From the NCBI GenBank assembly GCA_009801085.1, contig VNWV01000001.1:8246001-8310000 (forward strand): a stretch of 64,000 nt of DNA, written 5' to 3'. The position numbers were made by a program, and so were the translations under genes. Source of the stretch: Lasiodiplodia sp. COLG20. Its lineage: Eukaryota > Ascomycota > Dothideomycetes > Botryosphaeriales > Botryosphaeriaceae. Positions 54,378-64,000 of this stretch are shown here, one piece after another. Under the pieces are notes generated by a model, which did not search any database, had not been told where the DNA came from, and was given only the letters and a program-made list of their open reading frames with translations. Each line of letters begins with the position of its first letter. The stretch's first letter is position 1.

Positions 54378-57277
54378 AGTGCAAAGCGGGGAAACGTGAT
54401 GGCATCGAAGGTACGTAGAGCAGGAGACGGATATTTACGAACCTTTGGAAATGCTGCAGCGGTCATGATTGTTTGGTCCGGCCGATTTGTTTTGTCTGAC
54501 GTTACGTTCGTGAATGGATAGCGAATGCAGGAGGGCAACAGCCAGGCCGCAGAAACAAGCGAATGTGGGAGACGAGGCTACAGAAACATTGTATTTCCTA
54601 TGACTGCGAGGCGGGTATAGAAGAGGGCGAAGAGCGGTATTTTTACTCGCCGGCTGCAGCATCGGTGTGAATGGTGCGAGCAGAGGCGCGGTGGCTACGC
54701 CAGATGCGCGCCTGGGACGAAGCAGAGGCCTGGTGGCAGCGGGCCATAGTAGGCAAAGCGCGACTGGATTGGGGAAGTCCAAGGTCATGCGAGCGCAAGG
54801 AGCTCAAACAATAATGAACCTAGAGTTGGGTCTTGCCGGATCGGGCTACGGCGGGCTCAGGTGGTGTGGTGGATTTGGGCAAATGTGCCAGATCGCAGCA
54901 CATCTGCCGCGGCGCGCTGCTGTGTGACTGCCGCCGGCCCTGTTGGCCGGACGGGACTCGTTGCCGACCGGTCTTCTGCAGGCGGTCCACAGGCTGGTGC
55001 AGGTCGAAGGCAGATGGGACCAGCATCAGTCGATCGCGATGGGGGCGAATTGAGGAATCGCCAAGGAGCCCATGGAATGCGCAGGCGGATGGCCTGTGGA
55101 GGAAGCTGGATGCGGAGTGCGCGAAGCTGGGGTGCGCGGGCCAGACTGCTAGCGCGGCTGTCATTTGCTGCAGCCCTAAGCGATCCAACCCCTCCATGCC
55201 AGCAGCTGCCGCTAACGACTTCTGCTTCTCTCTACGCCTATAATACAGCGCAGTATCGCTGCATCTCGGCGGTAAGTTGGCGCCCGCGTCGCTGCGTTTC
55301 GTTTCTTGACGTGAGGTGTTATTTGCGTGGCGAGCGAGGACGGAGACTATTGCTGCGCTACTTTCAGGGTCCGCGCTCGCGCTACCCATGTACTAGAGCG
55401 CCTACTAAAAAGACCGAAAAACGCGGGGAGTCCCCGTCTGGTTCCTGTTGGCCGTCAGTCGCTCGTCAATTTCAACTACCTACATCTTGGCTTCATCAAC
55501 ACCACTACCGCCGCATTTCTCCCGGCACCCAATGCTTTTCGCTGTGTTCAACTCTCAAACTCAAATTCATCGCTCAAGCCTCATCGGCCTTATTCTCAGC
55601 CTCATTGGCCCATGTGCTGCCGCCGCCACCAGCTCTTCACAGAGCCGCGGCATTTTCCACAGCGCCATTGGCTAGACTCATCTCCGCCATCAATCCCATC
55701 AAGCCCTTTCTACGCCATCCACAAAATTATATCCGGCCCACCTCAGCTGCCAGCTTCGCACCTCAGCCCTTGGCATATCTGGCCCTGCCAAATTTCCGGC
55801 ACTCGAGGCTACAGTATCCGTGTGCCATAAACGTGTCCTTTCATGGAGGCTGAAGAGAATCAACGGTGACCGGACCTGGACCTCTATAGCCACGGCGGTT
55901 GCCGTCGGCTTTTGCTCGTCGGAAAAATTCGTAGTATTACGCGGCCCTCCATCGGGACAATTTCTTGGTTCAATCTGAACTTTGTAGCTCCTTCGTCCGC
56001 TATCCTTCAAGTCCGCCGTCTCACGAATATAGGTGTTTGGCTAGTTCGGGGATTTTCAAATGTTGTCGATTGCCGAGAACGTTTGATCGGCAAATCGCCT
56101 TGCGGCTCTGACGGGAATGGCCGGCCGGGTACCTGGACCCGTTGAGGATCCAGAGCTCCTTCTAACCCGAAATATCTCAGCGTGACTCTTGTCGATGGTC
56201 GAGATTCAATCGTGATGAGCCCTAGCGGCTTAAGCCTCCAAGCCTGCAGGAACTCGGCGTGCGATCAATGACTCGTCCCAGTCTACAGTTTTTATCCTTC
56301 GCAGGCAGTTGGGGCAAAAGATCGTTGATGGCCAACCATCTGAGGAACCCCTTGAGTGTCCCGCATGACCACACCTACCGTCAGCCACTATCGTACATGG
56401 CGTTTCTTAGTCTTATCGGTCTGTGCCACAGTAGGACCTACGCAACCCCTCTCCAAGACCACCTTTCTTAGCATTCTAAACCCGCCCCTTTCGCCGTCCT
56501 ATCAAGATTTCCCGCCGGGCTGTTCTGCGTTCCACAGTCCCTCAAGAACCAGAGGCTCTGGGGAAGAACAGGATACGCGATTCATTCAAAGATCTCACAA
56601 TTAAAACGCGCAGGAGTGAAATTTCTACTCTCTTGACGCAATCAGGGTCATCGAGCTTCACATGTTAATACCAACTGCTGCCTAATCATCCAGCTTCCTT
56701 CTTTGTATCACAATAACTACGCCACAATAGCTATTCACAATGGGAGGGTGACCGCAATGCTTCTCTAGATTACTCCCATGAAGCTGCCGTCTCTTCTCCT
56801 TTACAACACCATTGAAGCCACGGAACACATTACCACTATGCAAATTTGTATAGCATCAGCGATGCTTTGGTGCTACCAGCGCAGTTCCACCACCACAGAA
56901 GCCAGCCTCACATGTCGCTATCGTCCGGACGAGAATGTGGAATTTAAAATTCTACATGTACGTCCAGACGATAGCTTCAACTACCCATGACAAATATCGA
57001 GTACGCCTTCTGTTTTCACTTCAACAGCACGCCGGCGATAAGTATCTTCATCAAAACTTAACTTTTGTCTATGTAAATGCAACTGATCATAGCTGATTAT
57101 CAGATCATCCAGAAGCTTCCTAAGCCAGACATACTGTCTGTTGTCCAGTCCAAAGATACTTTGTTCCAAATCATGACGCCGATTCGTCATGTCAAACCTC
57201 CAACGCCTCGACCAGCAGCACCCCTTGATGTAGAGCAATACCATCCAATACTGCAGCAATTCTGCATCAGAACCCCG
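54378..57277. other. Intergenic, ~2.9 kb, with a MITE remnant
   Basis: Holds the promoter of the 863-residue gene and the 3' flank of the zinc-cluster gene. A third MITE copy lies at 56915-56988. Plus frames at 54861-55853 show no domain. No gene is supported. Confidence 0.5.
56915..56988. repeat. MITE, copy C (inverted, partial)
   Basis: Same fold-back core as copies A and B but in opposite orientation: TCGCTATCGTCCGGACGAGA, GTGGAATT, then AAATTCTACATGTACGTCC, AGACGATAGCTTCAACTACC, CAT. The two arms are nearly exact inverted repeats about a central TTTAAA. The outer TGAAG/ATGGGTAG part is missing on the left and the longer flanks are not recognisable. Confidence 0.7.
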
Positions 57278-60200
57278 CTACTGGCCTGGCATCAACTCCG
57301 CCTCAACGTTCTTCATCAGCAGCCCTTCCTGGAGCAAGAACCCGGCGTCCGCTCTGCAATCCATGACGCCCTTCTCAGTGCTCAGCTTCCGCTCAAGCAG
57401 CTCCTGCAAATCCCGATCGCACTCCTCCCACTCCACCTTGCAGTCGTCGCACAAGAAGAGGCCGCAACCTTCCTGGCCCTGATCCCCACCAATCGCCGCG
57501 ATCAGCCCCAAATCATCCTCCTCGTCATCCTCCTCCTCGTCGTCGTCCCTCCCCTGCGCCCTGCAGCACCGCCAAAACGCCGCGTTAGGACACACCGCAC
57601 ACCAGCGATCCATCTCTCCTCCGCCGCCATGGTGGTGGTGGTGGTGGTTCCCGCCGCCGCTGCCGTTCTCGATCAATCGCTGCATCATAGCGGCAGCGCG
57701 CTCATCGCGCTCGACGGGGCCCCAATGCGCGGGCAGCAGGCTCTCCATCTCGTGTTCCTCGCAGCTCAGCACGTCGACGCGCGCCATGACGCAAGCGCGA
57801 CACATGCGCGCGGGCGCGGCGCCGAAGGTGGCGTGGCCGTCCATGATCTCCGTGTAGCCGCGGCCGTCCTTCCAGTGGATGACGGCTGGCTTCTTCCAGC
57901 TGAAGCCGAGCAGCGCGAAGACGGGGGGCTGCTGGCAGAAGCGGCAGCCACCAGAAGAGTTGTCGTTATTGTGAATGTCGAACACGACCGGGTGCGGCAG
58001 CGCGGTGACGATCTCGCGCACGTAGCCGATGTGCCCGTCGGCATCTCTCATTACCTGCGGCTTGTCGGGCCCCGGTGGCGGGAGCACGTGGTATGAGGCT
58101 GGGATGTCGCGGTCAGCGGGAGGCGTGTAGTCCTTTGCGTTGTCCGGGTTGTACTTGAGGGTGGACGAGGGATTGATGTGGGTGAAGCGGTCCGTCCTGC
58201 GGTTCTGGCGCGACTGAAGAAGCTTTTCCCGCTCTTTCTCCTGCTGGATGCGGCTGGTTGCTTCGGAGATGGTTCGAGCGCCGCTGCGGAAGCTGGTTAT
58301 GCCGTCGCCGCTCATGGTTACGCCGCGACGACCTGGAGGGAGGGTGGACGAAGAAGAGGAGGAAGCGTGGGCCCTGTGTGAAGAAGGTGCAGTAGACTCC
58401 GGGAGGCCGGCAACGCCGCTATCACGCGGGTTCTTTTTCTTGGAGGATGGCACAGCGGCGGCGCCTCGCGCGGCGCTGGAGCTTGATATGCGTGTCAGGC
58501 CGCCGATTGAGCTGGTCGATGAAGTGCGGATTGGGAGGCCGAAAGAGTCGGGCGCGCGCGCTGCCATGCCACCAACACTGCCACCCGGAGGACGCACCGG
58601 CCCACCCTCTGCGAAACTTGAGCTCGCCGGAGCATCCTCACGACCAGCGGTTTTCGACGTGGCCTTCTGCTTCCCGGCATTGGTGGGGATCAGCTTCTCG
58701 AACGTGCATTCGATTCCGGCCTTCTCGCACGCGCGGCAGGGTGGCTTGTCTTGCTTGCTCTTTAGTGAGCACGACTTCTTGACCTGGCGGCACGCCGTAC
58801 ACGCAACGAACGGGCGGTATGGGGTGTACGTCTCCCCCGGCGGTGGCGTGTAAGTGATGCGCTTGGGCAGGCAATCTATATCCGGACAGGCAACGCACGT
58901 CAGGTTGCCCTCCTGACACTGCTGGCATGCGACCCCGTGGTCGGAGTCTAGGTCGTTATAGGAGCATTCCTTGTCTCCCTCGACACATGCCTCGCAGGGC
59001 ATCTTCTTCGTTGGCGGCACGATGAACTCGCACGCAACGAATTCCTCGCCCGCGTGTTTGTCAAGACAATTCTGGCACGGCCATCCTCCGCCTGACTCGC
59101 GAAGAGAGCACTTCTTCCCCTCTCTTCTGCACTCGACGCAGCCACGAGCCGCCGGGTGGTTGCGCAGGTCATCCTCGATGCCGGCCGGGTCCGGGATGGG
59201 TGGGAGGAGGTCGTCGTCGGAGCAAGACGAACCGTAATGGACGTAGCGCTTACGCGGACGAAGTTGTCGGCTCGGCCCATCTGTCTCCTCATCGTCGCCA
59301 TTCCCAGCCCCGACCCAGTTCTGCGCGATATACTCATCCGACACGTAGTTGTACGGTTCGAACGGCCAGTTGTCCTCGCCCCCACACCTGCTCGCCACCT
59401 CCTTCCCAGCATCCGAGTTCAAGCTCACCGTGAGGATGCATGACGCGCCGATGAAGCGGGCGTGCGCCAACAAGAACGTCTTTGGCTTTTTCTGCCGCCG
59501 CTGTCCGTTTTCATCGGGCCTATCGTCCTGCTGTTGAAGCGCCTGGCCCGACCTACGCTTCCTGCTGCTACTGCTCTCACCACCGTCCGCTTTCTTTGGC
59601 CTTCGTCCTTCTTTCGCGCTGGGATCGTAGTCGCCAGATTTATCCCAGTCCAAGTGCGTCGTGGTCACCGCTCTGTCTCGCTCCCGGAACTCATACTTGG
59701 TGTAACCGCTACCGGAGGCTTCTGGTGTCACACTACGGCTTTCTGATGGGAATTCCTCATTGTCTTCAACAGAACCGTAATAACCATGCGGAGACTGGGA
59801 TTCGGGGACCTGTGTTCCGAGGCGGGGATCCAGTACTGGGTGTACGTAAGGGTAAGGCGGGAGGTCGGAGTCGCTGCCAGCTCCGTGGCCAACGCCGTCG
59901 CTGCTGTGCTGGGAACTCGATGGGGATCTCTGACTTGACTCGCCGAGTGCAGGTGAGGTGGCAGGTGGGTTCATCACGCCTGCTTGGCTGAAGGGAGGTG
60001 TTTCGGGGATGCTCTCTGGCGTTTTGGAGTTGCTGCTTTGCATCCCGCCGTCGCCGAAGAGGGAGTTGTCTTGGAAGAGGTTAATTTCGCTTCGACTCCC
60101 CTCAGTACTACCTTCAACGTCATTTTTGTCTTCATCGTCATCAGATCCCCAACTGGCCCCGAAGGTGAACGAAGGTTGGGAGGATGGAAGCGACGGCTCA

Positions 60201-60334
60201 GCCTCGTGAGCATCAGCCATGTCGGTATCAGGTTGCGTCTCATTGATGCTGCATTCCGCGGTGAACTGGGTCTCGAAGCCGGGAGGCATCGACTGCATCT
60301 GGCTGCTGGACGACGATGAAGGAGAATCGGCCAT
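57278..60334 (-). CDS. Protein with three tandem Zn2Cys6 clusters and a C-terminal Cys-rich region
   Basis: A single frame of 1018 residues from ATG 60334 (MADSPSSSSSSQM); an upstream short exon (MASPSAFEHQ, near 60473) is possible. The N-terminal 400 residues are acidic/Ser-rich with a basic RRQKKPK patch. Three Cys6 clusters follow between about 397 and 545, each with binuclear-cluster spacing: CVECRREGKKCSL...CQNC...C, CEACVEGDKECSY...CQQCQEGNLTC, and CTACRQVKKSCSL...CRACEKAGIEC. After a disordered region, the C-terminal 250 residues are rich in Cys and His pairs (CRFC, CRACVMARVDVLSCEEH, CAVC, FWRCC, CDDC) and include a His6 run and an acidic DDDEEEDDEEDD block. The clusters suggest DNA or chromatin binding in the nucleus, but the fungal transcription-factor middle domain is absent. 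The exact role is unknown. Confidence 0.86.
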   Translation of the reverse strand: MADSPSSSSSSQMQSMPPGFETQFTAECSINETQPDTDMADAHEAEPSLPSSQPSFTFGASWGSDDDEDKNDVEGSTEGSRSEINLFQDNSLFGDGGMQSSNSKTPESIPETPPFSQAGVMNPPATSPALGESSQRSPSSSQHSSDGVGHGAGSDSDLPPYPYVHPVLDPRLGTQVPESQSPHGYYGSVEDNEEFPSESRSVTPEASGSGYTKYEFRERDRAVTTTHLDWDKSGDYDPSAKEGRRPKKADGGESSSSRKRRSGQALQQQDDRPDENGQRRQKKPKTFLLAHARFIGASCILTVSLNSDAGKEVASRCGGEDNWPFEPYNYVSDEYIAQNWVGAGNGDDEETDGPSRQLRPRKRYVHYGSSCSDDDLLPPIPDPAGIEDDLRNHPAARGCVECRREGKKCSLRESGGGWPCQNCLDKHAGEEFVACEFIVPPTKKMPCEACVEGDKECSYNDLDSDHGVACQQCQEGNLTCVACPDIDCLPKRITYTPPPGETYTPYRPFVACTACRQVKKSCSLKSKQDKPPCRACEKAGIECTFEKLIPTNAGKQKATSKTAGREDAPASSSFAEGGPVRPPGGSVGGMAARAPDSFGLPIRTSSTSSIGGLTRISSSSAARGAAAVPSSKKKNPRDSGVAGLPESTAPSSHRAHASSSSSSTLPPGRRGVTMSGDGITSFRSGARTISEATSRIQQEKEREKLLQSRQNRRTDRFTHINPSSTLKYNPDNAKDYTPPADRDIPASYHVLPPPGPDKPQVMRDADGHIGYVREIVTALPHPVVFDIHNNDNSSGGCRFCQQPPVFALLGFSWKKPAVIHWKDGRGYTEIMDGHATFGAAPARMCRACVMARVDVLSCEEHEMESLLPAHWGPVERDERAAAMMQRLIENGSGGGNHHHHHHGGGGEMDRWCAVCPNAAFWRCCRAQGRDDDEEEDDEEDDLGLIAAIGGDQGQEGCGLFLCDDCKVEWEECDRDLQELLERKLSTEKGVMDCRADAGFLLQEGLLMKNVEAELMPGQ

Positions 60335-61236
60335 GGTGACGATGTCGATGTGTTGCGGTTCGGATGCAGGTACTAGAGGATCGAAGTGTGGCGTGGAGGG
60401 TTGGTAGAAGAAGATCACGAACGGCGAGCGAAGTTATATGCACCTTGATGTTCAAATGCGGAAGGCGATGCCATGGTGCAAGTTATTTCCGGTAAGGTGC
60501 TACTTCCACAAAAGCGATTCTTCGAATGAGAATGGAAGCAATGATTCAGTGCGAGATAAGACAACCGCGTAGAAAAAAGGCGAGGGAAATACAAATTAGT
60601 CTCTGTAACCAAGTCACCCCATGCGGTTCTTTAGCTGCGAGACTGCTATGATGTCGAGAAGGCCAAAATTGAACGCTACTCAAGCAGTCAAATAGAATGA
60701 GGCTTTAAAACTATCGGAACGACTGAGTAGACCGTAGGTTCTTAGTGATTGATCTCCTGAGGTAGTCTTAGGGTGCTCTCGAGGTAATGCTCGACGCATT
60801 CCCTCATGTATCTTTTCCGCTTAGGCGTACGTCTACTTTTGATAGCGATAACAGCAAAACCGAGGCCATATTTGTAGGATCACTTTCATGATGTTCAAAA
60901 ATCTTTCATCTCCCCACTCTAACCAACAGAATCAGCAGCACTATCATGCCAGCAGATCAGAGCATATCTCAGGGAGCGGTAATTTATTTAATTTGTGGCG
61001 CAAACCGGGTGGTATGTGAAAAATAGGAAAACTAGTGCATTTACGTTTTCCACGCCAAATTCTCGTTAGGCTCCAGGGGCATACCAAATCAAAGTGTCTG
61101 TTCATATGCCAGAAGAAATTGGTTACATTATAGCACGTCCTAGCATTAACCGCAACTCCTGAAAAGAAAACAATTAGTGATCGAGTAGAGCCCCAGGCTG
61201 CCTACCAGCCCACATTACGCCTTCCCTTCTTCTCCC
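60335..61236. other. Intergenic
   Basis: About 900 bp: promoter of the triple zinc-cluster gene, then AT-rich sequence and the 3' flank of the GPI-protein gene. No feature is seen. Confidence 0.5.
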
Positions 61237-62533
61237 TCAAAGACCCACAACCTCCACCACTCCAACCACCAACCCCGCAACCGCCACCACAAGCCGTCCA
61301 CAACTCCCTTCCCTCCCCACACTCACACCCGCCCCCGTCGCCGCCGCCGTAGAAGTCGCAGCCGCACCATCTCCATCTCCCCCACCCCCTCCTCCGCTCG
61401 CCGACGCCCCAGCACTCGCCCCCGTCCCCGTCCCCGTCCCCGTCGCGCTCGCCGTAGCGCTCGCCGCGCTCACCGACCGATCCCAACTCTCCAACACACT
61501 ACCCCACGCGCTGACATTGCTCGTCAAGGCGCCGCCCGCGCCGCCGCTCTCGGGCCGCGGCGACGCGTACGTCACGGTCGTCGTGCGGATGGGGAAGGCG
61601 GAGGTCCAAGTACTAACACCCGTCGACGCCGAGGTGAAGGTGAGGGTGCCGGTGGAGGTGTCGGAGAAGGTGATGGTTTGGGTGACGGTCGTGAGGAGGG
61701 AGAGGTAGGGGTTGTCGTCGTCGTCGGTTGATGAAGAAGATGATGATGATAGTGGAGGTTCTGGGAGGGGAGGGGGGATGATGGAGGTGTAGGTGGGGTG
61801 AGGGGAGGGGAAGGTGGCGAGGGCGGCGGAGAGGACGGAGAGGGCGTTGGGGGTGGAGGAGGCTTCTGCTGTGGTGGTTGAGGTGATTGTGATGGTGGTG
61901 GTGGAGGACGAGGCTGCAGCTGATGGGGTTGGTGGTGCTAGGACCGCGGAGGAGGGTGGAGAGGTAGGTTGGCTTGCTACGGCGATGGTGGTGGTGGTGA
62001 TGAAGGTCTGCAAGGCTGCGGAGAGGACCGACGCTGCGTTTTGCGTCTCTGTGACGGTCGACTCCGTGGTAACTGTGACGAAACTCGTCGACACCTCAGG
62101 CTCAGGTGAAGACAATGTAGCAGCGATGGTGAAAGTGACTGCTGTCGTCAAGCCCAGGACGTCTGAATGAGGGTCAGCTTCACGTCCAAACTCATTAATA
62201 GATCTCCGTACTCACCAGATGTGCCCTCTGAATACAAAGAAGCGGGCAGCGTGCTGAGTACAGACTCTAGGCTTTCGACAACCTGCGACAAGCTCGTGGA
62301 GTCAAAGCTGAAGGGATGAATTGTGACAGTTGCGCCAACATCTTCTGTCGGTATGGCTTTCGAACCCAAGAGAACGGGATCAGTCATGAGATTTGGTCCC
62401 CATAACGGGTGAGTAGAATGGAATTAACCATACCGTTATTTGCTTCCCGCTTCAACGCCCATGGCCACGCTGCCGTCGGGACAAACACAGCAAACAAGGA
62501 CGCCAGCCCCCACGCTCGAATCACGCTGACCAT
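61237..62533 (-). CDS. Ser/Thr-rich secreted protein, probably GPI-anchored wall protein
   Basis: Three exons: 62533-62434, 62344-62216, 62162-61237; 384 residues, introns of 89 and 53 nt, both phase 1. The first exon encodes a signal peptide (MVSVIRAWGLASLFAVFVPT), followed by a dibasic KR and a short non-repetitive region (DVGATVTIHPFSFDSTSLSQ). The rest is a Ser/Thr/Ala-rich stalk with TTVTQTITFS and SAFPIRTTTVTYASP segments typical of heavily O-mannosylated wall proteins, and two similar pieces (ASVLSAALQTF, LSVLSAALATF). A Gly-rich GTGTGTGAS run precedes the hydrophobic C-terminus (LVVAVAGLVVGVVEVVGL), which fits a GPI signal. No enzymatic domain is present. It probably ends up in the cell wall or outer membrane leaflet. 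Confidence 0.83.
61405..61448. repeat. GC-rich minisatellite coding Gly/Thr/Ala
   Basis: CCCGTC units (about four in a row near 61420-61444) within the GPI-protein gene encode a GTGTGTG run on the minus strand, and imperfect GCGCTCGCCGTAGC units follow. It may vary in length between strains and change stalk length. Confidence 0.6.
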
Positions 62534-63525
62534 GATGATGGTAAACTGGGAGATGGGTCATGAAATGATTCTGAGCTTAGTTTAGACGGCAGCTCATGGG
62601 GTAGCCAATTTGACAGTGAAAACCAAGGGCGAAGAGAGAGCGTCGTCATTGTGGACAAGGCAATTAACAAAAGGAAGCCGAGAGGTGGCAAATCAAGGTA
62701 GAGCGGATCGGGAACCTGCAGAAGATTTGTGATGGTTGTTTGTTACGCGAAAGTAAAATCGTGATGGCTATGGTGGTGGTGCGGAAGGTAGTCGGCGAGG
62801 ATGATTGGGGAGGCCGATCGCAGGGGCTCGATTACAACGCTTGCTGGCTGTAGTGACCATAGCTAGCCTCCAGTGAAGGGCTCTTGCAACCGTTTGTGTG
62901 AAATAGAAAGGTTGCCGATTGTGCTCAGTCGCTGGGCAAAGATACTCTTCTTCACTACGTAGGAACGGCAGGATGGCGTCCACGTCGCATCCATCACATC
63001 ACACTGAGTTAAAATGGCAAGAGTATGCGTGAGATTCATTATACCTTGAGTATCATTGTATTCATCTAAGACCTACGTCATCTGTTGCATCGCATCATCA
63101 CTCATGAACCAAAGACAAGTACTCGGCAAATGACAAATCAGAGACAGCTGACATTAAGCTGCATGACAGCGCCATCTCTGACGAGCGGCGAGACCAAGGA
63201 GATAGTCATCCGAAACGTCGAAGCATCCAGTGCTGTATCGACTTGAGGAGTTCCTATTGAAGACTAATTAGCTTCGGCTCGCAATTAGGTTGCAGAATTT
63301 TCAATGCGAGTTGTGTGTTCGAGATCAGACAGCAGTTGGCAATATCGTTTGTCCTCATTCTGGGTTCAGAACAGGTCTGTTGTGTGAATAGTTCTCATCA
63401 TTCGAACGAAGGGGGTAGTGGTGGTGGTGCAAAAAAGGGAAGATGGTTACTCACATTCTGAGAGGGTCGGATGTACAACCGACATTACGTGGCTGTACAT
63501 CCGTCGGAATCCTGCAGCGTTAGTA
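62534..63525. other. Intergenic
   Basis: About 990 bp: promoter of the GPI-protein gene and the 3' flank of the partial gene at the right edge. No other feature is seen. Confidence 0.5.
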
Positions 63526-64000
63526 TCAGTCGACCCTGCGCCTTTTGAAAAAGGTGTCGATCGACTTCTGCTTTTGGTCATGCTTGGAACTGCCCACTCC
63601 GCCGCCAGTGCGTTTGAGGCCAACCAAGTGTTCCTTGCCATTGATGGTGACAACTTGTGTCGTCCATCCGTGCAGGACATGGCTGGAGCTGCTTGAGGGA
63701 AGCTTCTCCACAGCCATGGCAGGGGCTGGTACAGGAGCGACAGCAACATTGGCGACGCTGGAGGCACCAGCTGTGGTGTCGCGAGCTGCCAAGTGTTTGC
63801 TCGGCGAGGATGCGGTACCAGTGTGACCTGACGCCTTGTCCAACGCTCGTGCGACCGGCGCACCTCTTCTGGCCATGCTCAGCTCAAGGTATCCCGTGTT
63901 GGAGAAGCCGCCAATGCGTTCCAGCGACACGGGTTTGCCAGGAACCAAGATTTCTGGTCGGATGGTGACGCTGTTCGGTGGGAGGCGGCGCAAGATGCGT
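63526..64000 (-). CDS. C-terminal part of a protein with a PCNA-interacting (PIP) motif
   Basis: The frame is open from the window edge (64000) to TGA 63526-63528, giving the last 157 residues or so; the 5' part lies outside. It begins RILRRLPPNSVTIRPEILVP, then GKPVSLERIGGFSNTGYLEL, an Ala/Ser/Pro-rich linker, and a segment with VVTINGKEHLVGLKR. It ends QKSIDTFFKRRRVD. QKSIDTFF matches the PIP-box consensus Q-x2-(I/L/M)-x2-F-F, and the basic KRRR after it is also typical. C-terminal PIP boxes occur in DNA replication and repair proteins (for example RNase H2B, Pol delta small subunit, FEN1, Pol eta). I do not recognise which this is. Confidence 0.68.
   Translation of the reverse strand, partial: RILRRLPPNSVTIRPEILVPGKPVSLERIGGFSNTGYLELSMARRGAPVARALDKASGHTGTASSPSKHLAARDTTAGASSVANVAVAPVPAPAMAVEKLPSSSSSHVLHGWTTQVVTINGKEHLVGLKRTGGGVGSSKHDQKQKSIDTFFKRRRVD

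Noticed and set aside
57077..58096. 339-codon plus-strand frame
   Set aside because: Mostly antisense to the C-terminal part of the triple zinc-cluster gene; no domain and shadow-like composition.

Overview
The window is nuclear DNA of a filamentous ascomycete (Pezizomycotina). The evidence is short introns (about 50-180 nt) with GT...AG ends and CTRAC/CTAAC branch sites, gene-by-gene strand switching with no operons, and fungus-specific families: a CFEM-GPI protein, a PTH11/rhodopsin-type 7TM protein, Clr5-ankyrin, Zn2Cys6 clusters, an aspergillopepsin and a FucP-like MFS carrier. I cannot place it more precisely; a Dothideomycete would fit but is a guess. No phage, CRISPR, rRNA or biosynthetic gene cluster was seen.

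Layout. 0-7 kb: a CFEM-GPI protein (+), a secreted DUF3237 protein (-), a MITE and a monocarboxylate-type MFS transporter (-). 7-10.7 kb: gene-poor, with a tRNA relic. 10.7-13.2 kb: a secreted aspartic protease (+), then two tiny tandem paralogues on the minus strand, each a single RanBP2-type zinc finger. 14.8-18.6 kb: a SurE-like phosphatase broken by a small deletion, and a Clr5-ankyrin gene whose 3' end is decaying. 20-28.6 kb: an MDR oxidoreductase (+), a PTH11-like 7TM protein (-) and a seven-exon FucP-type MFS transporter (-). 31.5-35.8 kb: a small coiled-coil protein (-) divergent from a bromodomain protein (+). 35.8-43.9 kb: about 8 kb with no gene I can support, holding a perfect 37-bp palindrome. 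43.9-47.8 kb: a Ras-like GTPase fused to a RasGEF (-). 51.8-54.4 kb: an 863-residue low-complexity protein (-). 57.3-60.3 kb: a protein with three consecutive Zn2Cys6 clusters (-). 61.2-62.5 kb: a Ser/Thr-rich GPI-type wall protein (-). The right edge cuts a gene whose product ends in a PCNA-interacting motif (-).

The genes do not form an obvious pathway. The left half is rich in accessory, secreted and membrane functions and in damaged or repeat sequence. The right half (31-60 kb) looks more like core regulatory genes: chromatin reader, Ras signalling, zinc-cluster protein. Splice sites were read by eye from frame continuity and family expectation; uncertain junctions are flagged.
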